From a virus: 39,234 bases of DNA. This document shows positions 1 through 6,739 of this stretch, piece after piece (position 1 is the first letter of the stretch; every line of letters begins with the position of its first letter). The notes below the pieces were generated by a model that made no database searches, had not been told where the DNA came from, and was given only the letters and a program-made list of their open reading frames with translations. A program made the position numbers and the translations under genes. The stretch spans positions 1-39,234 of IMG/VR virus record IMGVR_UViG_3300022214_000014. The stretch is one strand, 5' to 3'.

Positions 1-2
1 TT

Positions 3-89
3 CAATGGGATCACCGATTCAGCTTCGCACCGAGCGATTGTACATGCGGCGCTGAGGTAGAGCTGGCTAACATTAAGGGTGAGGTATGA
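3..89 (+). CDS. C-terminal fragment of Cys-rich small protein (second copy)
   Basis: This reading frame is open from the left edge of the window and ends in TGA at 87-89. It encodes the last 28 residues of the same protein that is complete at 38012-38233, including the CTCGA motif and the ELANIKGEV tail. The nucleotide sequence is identical to the other copy. The stop overlaps the next start as ATGA, so the two genes are translationally coupled. The 5' part is missing because the contig begins here. Function unknown; the paired Cys residues suggest metal binding. Confidence 0.6.
   Translation, partial: QWDHRFSFAPSDCTCGAEVELANIKGEV
59..87 (+). repeat. 29-base repeat, third copy
   Basis: Exact match to the other two copies, in the diverged left-end duplication, before the start at 86. 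Confidence 0.8.
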
Positions 90-352
90 GCGACGAATAT
101 CTGACGTTGAAATGGGGCGGTCCTAAATCGTGGTTTTTCAACAAAACAAACGAGCGAGCCGTAGATGCGTTCGAGAGATGGGTAAGCGGCGGAGTGAGCT
201 TGAGCGCCGCCATGCAGCGCAACACAGAAGAACAGAAGCAGGCCATCTGCGACCTTATCGACGCCGGAGATTTCGATACTGTCTATCTCGATTGGGACGG
301 CAAGGAAGTCTCGAAAGAAGAGGCGAAGGCATACGTTATGAACTATGACTAG
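86..352 (+). CDS. Small acidic phage protein, copy A of 38230-38508
   Basis: An 88-residue protein with no family I recognise. It starts MSDEYLTLKWGGPKSW and has a conserved central stretch (QKQAICDLIDAGDFDTVYLDW). It matches the 92-residue protein at 38230-38508 over its whole length with no gaps; the DNA of 121-360 is about 86 percent identical to 38265-38504 by hand count. Many changes are synonymous or conservative, which indicates that both versions have been maintained as proteins. A GGTGAGG ribosome site lies just before the start, inside the previous gene. Copy A ends earlier (TAG) than copy B. Confidence 0.8.
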   Translation: MSDEYLTLKWGGPKSWFFNKTNERAVDAFERWVSGGVSLSAAMQRNTEEQKQAICDLIDAGDFDTVYLDWDGKEVSKEEAKAYVMNYD

Positions 353-360
353 GAGGTCGC

Positions 361-456
361 ATGAATGAGCAGGTCTACTTTTGCGAAGCCTTCCGATTCT
401 CGATAACTTCACGCTCTATTCGGTCCAGGCTGTTTTTTATGTCTGTAAGCGCTTGA
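361..456 (+). pseudogene. Possible truncated start of the gene equivalent to 38505-38720
   Basis: An AGGAGG ribosome site (351-356) precedes ATGAAT at 361, exactly as before the gene at 38505. Here the frame runs only 31 codons and is antisense to the 3' end of the lysis-region gene 375-668. After the first few bases it has no similarity to the 38505 product. I read it as the remnant of a junction, either a real deletion or an assembly join, rather than a functional gene. Confidence 0.25.
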
Positions 457-668
457 TTGATAACTGCAACGCCTTGAGCGTTTTGTGCAACCGTTTTACG
501 GTCGTCACTAACTTCCCTTTCAAGCCGGAATGACCGTTCTTCAACGTTGGCGATACGACTGTCCTGCTTGCTAAGGAACCATACCAAAGCACAAGTTTGT
601 AACACAATGGATACAATCAGAGTTATAGGGACGCGCTTATCTAGGTGCCAATCGTTCAAAAACTTCAT
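375..668 (-). CDS. Membrane protein with coiled coil, lysis module
   Basis: A 97-residue protein if started at ATG 668 (MKFLNDWHLDKRVP...). An upstream TTG at 692 would add eight residues. One hydrophobic segment (about residues 14-32, VPITLIVSIVLQ...ALVWFL) is followed by a charged, heptad-like C-terminal region (residues 38-97) predicted to be a coiled coil. This one-TM plus coiled-coil shape is common in small proteins beside phage holins, where they act as accessory holins or i-spanin-like factors. It is the last gene of the minus-strand late module, directly after the holin. The role in lysis is inferred from position and topology only. Confidence 0.65.
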   Translation of the reverse strand: MKFLNDWHLDKRVPITLIVSIVLQTCALVWFLSKQDSRIANVEERSFRLEREVSDDRKTVAQNAQGVAVINQALTDIKNSLDRIEREVIENRKASQK

Positions 669-692
669 CCATATATTGTTGCTTACTTCCAA

Positions 693-743
693 TTAAACTA
701 AACAGCTTGGGATTTTTCGACCAATTAATTGCAACCAGCTCAT
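693..743 (-). CDS. Possible 16-codon ORF between holin and lysis membrane gene
   Basis: ATG at 743 overlaps the holin stop as ATGA and gives MSWLQLIGRKIPSCLV before TAA at 693. The coupling geometry matches the rest of the operon, and a TTG that could start the next gene follows directly. The product is very short and no homolog is known to me, so it may only be a coupling leader. Confidence 0.25.
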   Translation of the reverse strand: MSWLQLIGRKIPSCLV

Positions 744-1153
744 GTAAATTCCTTTTTCTTCATGGCTTCTGTCATGGCCGGTACAACCTTTTCGACGCTG
801 CGCCCAACAACGTACCCGCCAAGACCAAGCTGCAACAATGTCCACGCTTCTTCGTTCAAGCGAAAGGCAAGCCAACCGAACTGATCGCAGACGACCAGGG
901 CGAGAAACGTCAGCATTGTAATGGGCCGCCACGCCGAGGTGATCCAGTGATCTGACTGTGCCTCTGCCGTAATGATCTTGGCGCGCGCCTCGAGCTGTGC
1001 GAGTTCGTACTTCAATCCTTCTTCAATGGCTCCAACCTGCAAGTCTAGAAGCTTCGCTTTTTGCTCAAGCTTTTCTTCCTTGCTGGTGTGTACATTGTCA
1101 ATCATTTCCATTGCTGGTTTGAAAATCTGACCTATCAATCCGAGTACGTTCAT
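740..1153 (-). CDS. Holin, 3TM gene-transfer-release family-like
   Basis: A 137-residue protein. An N-terminal amphipathic, charged region (about residues 20-68, rich in Lys/Glu) is followed by the hallmark segment SAWRPITML and hydrophobic stretches at about 78-96 and 102-120 (LLQLGLGGYVVGRS). This matches the phage and GTA holin family (3TM holin): membrane pore formation that releases or triggers the cell-wall enzyme. It overlaps the DUF5675 gene upstream by 4 bases (ATGA), consistent with a lysis cassette at the end of the late operon. Family assignment is from the WRPITM signature and topology. Confidence 0.75.
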   Translation of the reverse strand: MNVLGLIGQIFKPAMEMIDNVHTSKEEKLEQKAKLLDLQVGAIEEGLKYELAQLEARAKIITAEAQSDHWITSAWRPITMLTFLALVVCDQFGWLAFRLNEEAWTLLQLGLGGYVVGRSVEKVVPAMTEAMKKKEFT

Positions 1154-1614
1154 GTGATTGTCAACTCCGCTTCATCGTCGCCAATATATTCCATGATTTT
1201 TTTCATGGCATCCCTCGAAGACGTTACCGACTGACCGCTTCGGCCAAGACCAGGTGCAATACAGCCGATCACATCCTTCGATGTATTGCCGGCATGTATC
1301 AGGATCAGGTAACGCCCAACTCCATTCGGCCTATCATAAGCCTGATAGTAAACGCCAAGGCCAGGGTTTATCAGGGCCACTACCTTGTCGCCACTTGGAC
1401 GAACATGAGGAATCAATTGGTATTGGCCAGCAGGAACACAGGAATTGTTTGGCTCGCCACCTGGCGCTGTCGGCCGCCATTCCTGTTCAACCGTGTGAAC
1501 CGTTTCAAGATTGAACTGTAACCGCCCCATTGTTTCAGTGGCAGTTGACGGTTCGCGTTGAAGGTAAAGCTTCTTCACCTTGGCTCGCTCGTATTGACTG
1601 ACATATTTCCCCAC
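1150..1614 (-). CDS. DUF5675-like protein, candidate cell-wall enzyme
   Basis: A 154-residue protein with GTG start at 1614, overlapping the fibre gene by 40 bases. It shows the DUF5675 pattern: an early strand ending in LE (FNLETV), then CVPAGQYQL, then a C-terminal ILIHAGN...IGCIAPG block. The His in LIHAGN and Cys in GCI are arranged as in YkuD-type L,D-transpeptidase folds. DUF5675 proteins are frequent in phage lysis or late regions. With the adjacent holin and no other lysozyme in the window, this is the best candidate for a wall-acting protein, but the activity is inferred. Confidence 0.65.
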   Translation of the reverse strand: MGKYVSQYERAKVKKLYLQREPSTATETMGRLQFNLETVHTVEQEWRPTAPGGEPNNSCVPAGQYQLIPHVRPSGDKVVALINPGLGVYYQAYDRPNGVGRYLILIHAGNTSKDVIGCIAPGLGRSGQSVTSSRDAMKKIMEYIGDDEAELTIT

Positions 1615-2543
1615 TGAACATAGAGCTCACCGGAATTGGCACCAACAGGAAAGATATCAATGGCCGCAATCAATGTGCCGGCGCCGTTGAAGTAATCAAT
1701 ATCCTGTTCAATGTCCATGAAGTGAAATGGTATCGAAGACGTTGGCGGAATTTTGATCAGATATGACGAGTTTGTTTCCTTGGTGATTTCAGAATAACAC
1801 TCAACCGTATACCGATAGCGAACACGAAAGGATGCTTCTGCACCACCACGATTTTGAATGAACGCAAAGTATTGCGTCATTAGATCGAATATCTTGGTTG
1901 TTGCCGTCACACTTCCCTGAATGACAACATCCGTTATTGTCATTATGGTATTCCATTGATTGTATTCTTCAATGGCTATTTCCAGATTGTCGTCTTTGAG
2001 TCCGTTCGGTCCCTGCGCGTCGGCCTGCCGATTGGTTGCAACGCAATCATCGTCTTCCGATTCACCAACATTACAGATTGCTCTACCAGACGAATCGTAT
2101 GGCGAATCAGACAACGAGCTTTCAGGAATAGAAAGATAGGTTGCCTTCTGCGATTCGAGTTCCTGGCATATGGCAATCTGTTTGCTCAACTCATGGTTCA
2201 ATTGAACAATTGAAAAGGGTCCAGTGCTGGAAAAATTTGTAACCCTGTCAATAACCGTATCGCGATATATCTTGATAACCGTATTGACAGGAACAGAAAC
2301 GACAAGCGTTATCCCGCCACTGTTGTAACCGATACCTTCCTGGCCGGACGGAAAATTCAAATCCGTAAAGTAGAAATCTGTTGTCAGAACCATCGCCACT
2401 TCGTTGCCACCAGGTACGCGCTTGGTGGCCTTGACATCAGACAACTGAAAGAAACTGAAGGGCACAACGAATGGGCCGATGCCGGCACTCGCAGCAATGT
2501 ACTCGACTGACGTTGCCTGAACAGGCATTGTAATTTCACTCAT
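1575..2543 (-). CDS. Tail fibre protein, T7 gp17-like N-terminal domain
   Basis: A 322-residue protein. Residues about 12-130 match the T7 tail-fibre N-terminal domain that anchors fibres to the tail: VEYIAASAGIGPFVVPFSFF, a DFYFTDLNF strand, an IKIYRDTVIDRVTNFSS turn and the helical LNHELSKQIAICQELE. The rest is a shorter beta-rich C-terminal part (about 190-322) with no recognisable depolymerase. At 322 residues it is short for a T7 fibre (over 500), so it may be an adaptor onto which the adhesins encoded at 19-29 kb are mounted. It follows the internal virion genes, as in T7-like late modules. Confidence 0.8.
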   Translation of the reverse strand: MSEITMPVQATSVEYIAASAGIGPFVVPFSFFQLSDVKATKRVPGGNEVAMVLTTDFYFTDLNFPSGQEGIGYNSGGITLVVSVPVNTVIKIYRDTVIDRVTNFSSTGPFSIVQLNHELSKQIAICQELESQKATYLSIPESSLSDSPYDSSGRAICNVGESEDDDCVATNRQADAQGPNGLKDDNLEIAIEEYNQWNTIMTITDVVIQGSVTATTKIFDLMTQYFAFIQNRGGAEASFRVRYRYTVECYSEITKETNSSYLIKIPPTSSIPFHFMDIEQDIDYFNGAGTLIAAIDIFPVGANSGELYVQWGNMSVNTSEPR

Positions 2544-2545
2544 AA

Positions 2546-5500
2546 CTAATCCTCGAGAAAGTCAGTGGTTGCCCGCTGCATCCTGTTGACGTACTCATTC
2601 CACCAGAGAAGATTATTGTACGGAATCATGTAACGCAAAGCCCTTGTCTGATCCGCAGTATCCGCATCATCTGAGCCGAAAGCGTACAAAAGTGTAAGCA
2701 ATTGATTTGGTACGGCACCTGCTGTTCCGAGACGGTTTGCCCAATTGGGATCGCGCTCACGAATATCCATACCAAGCGATGGACGAAGACCAACAGCGCC
2801 GGCACTTGCGCGCTCGATGGTATCGTTCACATCAAGAATAATTCCGGTAACACCAGACAGCTCAACCGCACGAAGCACCGCTTCTTCCATTGATAGATCG
2901 ATGTAATCAGGACGCTTGAGTGCATCGACAACCATTGCAATGGTTATCATGGATGCGATGCCGGCGTACTTGGCCGCGCTGTCTGTCTGCAACCCTGCCG
3001 ACATAATGCGATGCGTTGCACCAATACTGAATCCACGGTACTGGCCTATGATTTTCCACCACTCTGACTTCAATAGTCCTTTGGGTTTATCGGCAGCGCC
3101 AGGTGTTGGCACCATGCGATTCATTTCTGTGTTCATGGCCGATCGAAACAGCAACTGCAGTTCCTTGCTCTGCCATTCCGATGTATTGGCAATGAACATG
3201 GCATCGTGTTTCAAAGAGCCGGCGTCTTCCCATTCTTTAAGCATACGCAAGGCATTGTCTTTGTTGATGCCAAGCCTGGCCATAACCTTGATGTCTTCGG
3301 CTTTTATCGTGCCATCACGAAACGCGTGTGCGTTCTCAATGATCTTGGATTGCAGCATCGAGCCTGATACCCGGCGCATCATATCCGTCCAGGGTGACAT
3401 CAGGTTGTGCAGGAAGAAACGCTGACTGGCGTTCTGCGCGAATCGCTCGACCTTATTAAATGCGCTGCCAGTACGCGGCGCCGATCCACCAAGCTCAGTC
3501 ATTTGCACAAATCGCTGCGACATAACAACTTCAATAGCAGCACCAGCCAGATCAACTTCGTTTTCCATCATGCGAATTGATCCGTCCGTTAATGACTTAC
3601 GAAAGTGACGAACCAATTGCCGGAATGTATTTGTGAATCCCTGGCTGACCACTGTATTGCCAACGTCACCGAAGGCCATCAATACCGAACGGCCCATGGC
3701 AGAAATCAAATTGATGTTACGAAGCAACCGAAGCACTCGACCGGTCATAGCTTCCGGGTTGTCTGGAATACCATAGACACCGTGCACGATATCGCGCAGG
3801 TCTTGCATGGCGATCAGCGTGCGCTCAGCTTCTTCGCGTAACATTTCCCCTTTCTTTGTGTCACCATTTCGAATCGCGTCGCGTGATTCCTTGATGATGG
3901 ACGAATAGATTTCGCCAATCTCTTTGGTTGCTCTGCCATCACCAAAGATGCGTGATGTTTCAATCAATGGAGCCAGTCGCGTTACATAGTGTTGTGCCCA
4001 TGCCGTAACACCACGTTCAATAACTCCCATGCGATGCAGAACGGCATCATCAAGATCAAGTCCTCGACTGATCAACGACGATGCTCCGCCACTTGTTGGC
4101 CCACCTTCCTTGAGTCGCAGCAACTTGCCTTCAATAATGGCAATACGAACGCCAATTTGTTTTTTGTCTTGTGGTGTTCCTGCTTTTGCTTTTTCCTCGA
4201 GCACGGCTTTGCGTTTCCGCAGCCAGTCAGCAGAGTCAACGCTGGTTACAACAAACTCGCTGTCACCGCCATGTTCTGCTTCTTTCAGGATAGAGGCATA
4301 GGCTTCATCGACACGTGCCTTGATTGCATCCGGATCACGCAAATCTATTTCAACAAGCTGATCGTCAATATAAACAAGCGTCGATCCTTTGACAGGATTC
4401 TTCGTAAACTCCTGCTCAATGTACGCTTTGAGTTCAGCTTCCTTTGCTACCACAGAATCTTTATGCCAAATGCGGTGCATCCAGCCAGGGCCACCAACTT
4501 CAAGAAAGTTTGCAAAGCTGTAAGCTTCAAGCCTGCTCTCCAATTGCTCGATATGCAGCTCGAGGTCTTCAACGAATGGGTTCGGTTGCTTCAATGTGAG
4601 CGAGCCATCTTCTTCAACCGTGTGCCACGATTTTTTAATAGCCTTGTCTCGCTCGACTTTCAATCGCTCGATCATGTTGGCCAGACTTTTCTGCGTAGCA
4701 AACAATCCTTGTTCCCTGGCGGCATCGCCAACTTCCTGAAGCCACTTGATATAGTGACCAGCCGCTTCCGATACTAGCGGTTCGCGATGTTCACCCTTCT
4801 GCAATATAGCCAAAGTGATTTCATTGTCCCATTCCTGCAGCGACATTTTGTTGTCTGGCGCTAATGGCGCTTCTTCCTTGCCGGCCATCTTGCGCATCTT
4901 GTTAAGCGATCCAGTAACGCGCTGTCCCTGATCAACCGTGTAGTGGCTGAAGCCACCGGTGTTCTCACCATAACCAAGGTACTTCATGTATAGCTTGTTC
5001 GATATTTTTTTCGCGCTGACAAAACCAGCGTAGTGAACAGGCGCCGATGATTCAACGGAACGGCCAGCAGCAAAGCCAAGCTTGTGCGCTTCAGTGTTCA
5101 GGCCAGGTGTTGACGACATTCTCAATGCGTAGAGTTGCATACGCCGGCCGATTTCCGGTAATGCCTCACTGATCGGTGACTTCATCAATTGCCAAAAGGG
5201 AAATTGGTTTGTATTGGCCAGTATCTTGTTGTAACCGGTCGGCAACAAGTCCCACTTCTTGGCAACCTCTGCATCCAGCATCAGTGCCATCCTGGTATTA
5301 ACGTCAGTCAATTTGCCATTTGCATATCGCTGTTCTGATTTCGCAAATGACAGGTCGCGCTGTGAGTCTTTAATCTCGGCGTGTTTCTTTGTTTGGCGAC
5401 CACCGGCATTGTCCGGCATGGCCTTGAGCTTTGCTTCCAGATCAGCAATGCGTTTTGAAATGCGCGCAATCTTTGCGTCAACTTGTTGAACTGCACTACT

Positions 5501-6739
5501 CCAATCTTTGAAATCCTCTTTCAATGATTCCGGTATTTTCTTTGCCTGGTCTGCAAGCTGCGGAAGAACCTCGAAGTTCGGTTTGCCATCGCCGGATCGC
5601 AGAACCATTTCACCATCCAGTCCTTCTTCGCGAACCGATGTTTCATTGCGCTTGATGTTGAAACCTTCTTTCTCTAGCTTCTTCCAGACGCCAGCGGCAG
5701 CGTCCGTTGTCTGAATATCCGATACAACACGAAGCTTGTTCTTTTGTGCGTAGTCAATAACAGCCTTGTATGCAGCAGTTCCAATTCCCTTTTCACGCAG
5801 TTCTGGAACAAGCTCAATCGATGAGATTTGAACCGTATCGCCGCCACGAATAATGCCGAAGCCTATTTCGCCATCGTCCAGGCGGATAGATAAAACATCC
5901 TGATTGTCCGGGCTCGCAACACGATCGACCGAGACGCGCTCTTTCCACACATCGGACTTGTTGCCACCCATGTTGTCGGTCGATCGCAGGCTGTCGTGTA
6001 TGCGGCGAAAGGCACCCTTGCCTGCAAATCGTATCCAGTTGAACATGCCGGCTTCGGCACGAATCGGACGATCCAGCGGCACAAGAATATCAAGCGCATC
6101 GCTGACAGTCATTTTGCCAATCGGTCCCTTGTATGCGCCAGCCATGCCACCAATCAAACCAGCGAATAACATTGAACCCATGGTCGAATACAGAACTTCC
6201 ATTCGATCAGCTGTTGGGTCCATATCAACACGGAAAGCTTCGGTACCAGCAACCAATGGCGCGTTGATAGCCGCAGCTCGTCGGGCTCCAGCAAGGAATC
6301 CCTTGCCAAGTACCAATGGCACAGGTATCAGGTTGATAGGATCAAGCACGCCGGCCGCAAGGAATGTCGTTATCGGATAATCTTCTGTTGCGTGACGCAA
6401 ATCATTGTTGATTTTTATCTGGTATTTCTTTGCAAGGAATTCCTTGTGCGAGTACACATCGCGAAGTTCATCAATGTACGGGTACATATCCGACAGGTCT
6501 TCATCACGATACACATTGTAGTTCTCATCAATGCGATCAAGCTGCGGACCAACAATGCCTGCTTCCTGACGGGCTCGTTGGGTCACGCCTATTTGTCCCC
6601 ACCAGGTATGCAACGATACCGCATCGGCCGATGCCTGGAACACGGTGGCCGAATCTTGTGGCAATCGATGCAACTGACGCGGACCCTGTAATTGCAAGGG
6701 CGGCGTCAGTCTCGCCATTGGTATGCGTCCGTCCGTCAT
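2546..6739 (-). CDS. Large internal virion protein with embedded GNAT-like domain
   Basis: A 1397-residue protein, the largest in the window, in the position of T7 gp16. It overlaps the upstream internal virion gene by ATGA. The N-terminus has a hydrophobic stretch (about 123-150) and a Gly/Ala-rich possible membrane segment (186-203). Residues about 270-372 look like a GNAT acetyltransferase: a core strand, then VPELREKGIGTAAY (acetyl-CoA loop pattern R-x-x-G-x-G, near 311-324), then AAGVWKKLEKEGF. The remainder is mainly helical with coiled coils (about 405-470). Such proteins are ejected to build a channel across the envelope. No lytic transglycosylase motif was found. Confidence 0.8.
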   Translation of the reverse strand: MTDGRIPMARLTPPLQLQGPRQLHRLPQDSATVFQASADAVSLHTWWGQIGVTQRARQEAGIVGPQLDRIDENYNVYRDEDLSDMYPYIDELRDVYSHKEFLAKKYQIKINNDLRHATEDYPITTFLAAGVLDPINLIPVPLVLGKGFLAGARRAAAINAPLVAGTEAFRVDMDPTADRMEVLYSTMGSMLFAGLIGGMAGAYKGPIGKMTVSDALDILVPLDRPIRAEAGMFNWIRFAGKGAFRRIHDSLRSTDNMGGNKSDVWKERVSVDRVASPDNQDVLSIRLDDGEIGFGIIRGGDTVQISSIELVPELREKGIGTAAYKAVIDYAQKNKLRVVSDIQTTDAAAGVWKKLEKEGFNIKRNETSVREEGLDGEMVLRSGDGKPNFEVLPQLADQAKKIPESLKEDFKDWSSAVQQVDAKIARISKRIADLEAKLKAMPDNAGGRQTKKHAEIKDSQRDLSFAKSEQRYANGKLTDVNTRMALMLDAEVAKKWDLLPTGYNKILANTNQFPFWQLMKSPISEALPEIGRRMQLYALRMSSTPGLNTEAHKLGFAAGRSVESSAPVHYAGFVSAKKISNKLYMKYLGYGENTGGFSHYTVDQGQRVTGSLNKMRKMAGKEEAPLAPDNKMSLQEWDNEITLAILQKGEHREPLVSEAAGHYIKWLQEVGDAAREQGLFATQKSLANMIERLKVERDKAIKKSWHTVEEDGSLTLKQPNPFVEDLELHIEQLESRLEAYSFANFLEVGGPGWMHRIWHKDSVVAKEAELKAYIEQEFTKNPVKGSTLVYIDDQLVEIDLRDPDAIKARVDEAYASILKEAEHGGDSEFVVTSVDSADWLRKRKAVLEEKAKAGTPQDKKQIGVRIAIIEGKLLRLKEGGPTSGGASSLISRGLDLDDAVLHRMGVIERGVTAWAQHYVTRLAPLIETSRIFGDGRATKEIGEIYSSIIKESRDAIRNGDTKKGEMLREEAERTLIAMQDLRDIVHGVYGIPDNPEAMTGRVLRLLRNINLISAMGRSVLMAFGDVGNTVVSQGFTNTFRQLVRHFRKSLTDGSIRMMENEVDLAGAAIEVVMSQRFVQMTELGGSAPRTGSAFNKVERFAQNASQRFFLHNLMSPWTDMMRRVSGSMLQSKIIENAHAFRDGTIKAEDIKVMARLGINKDNALRMLKEWEDAGSLKHDAMFIANTSEWQSKELQLLFRSAMNTEMNRMVPTPGAADKPKGLLKSEWWKIIGQYRGFSIGATHRIMSAGLQTDSAAKYAGIASMITIAMVVDALKRPDYIDLSMEEAVLRAVELSGVTGIILDVNDTIERASAGAVGLRPSLGMDIRERDPNWANRLGTAGAVPNQLLTLLYAFGSDDADTADQTRALRYMIPYNNLLWWNEYVNRMQRATTDFLED

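Larger units (their letters stand above)
1..360. repeat. Diverged copy of 38145-38504
   Basis: Bases 1-120 are identical to 38145-38264. Bases 121-360 align without gaps to 38265-38504 with 34 differences (about 86 percent identity). Similarity stops abruptly after 367. The sharp change from identity to 14 percent divergence is either a recent recombination edge or an assembly junction between strains. Confidence 0.85.

Noticed and set aside
1-360. Simple circular closure or terminal redundancy of the contig
   Set aside because: The end sequences do not overlap exactly: the match is internal to the right end and only 86 percent over most of its length.
3989-4777. 262-codon plus-strand frame inside the 1397-residue gene
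   Set aside because: Antisense shadow with Cys/Phe-rich random-like composition; the minus-strand gene is continuous and well supported.
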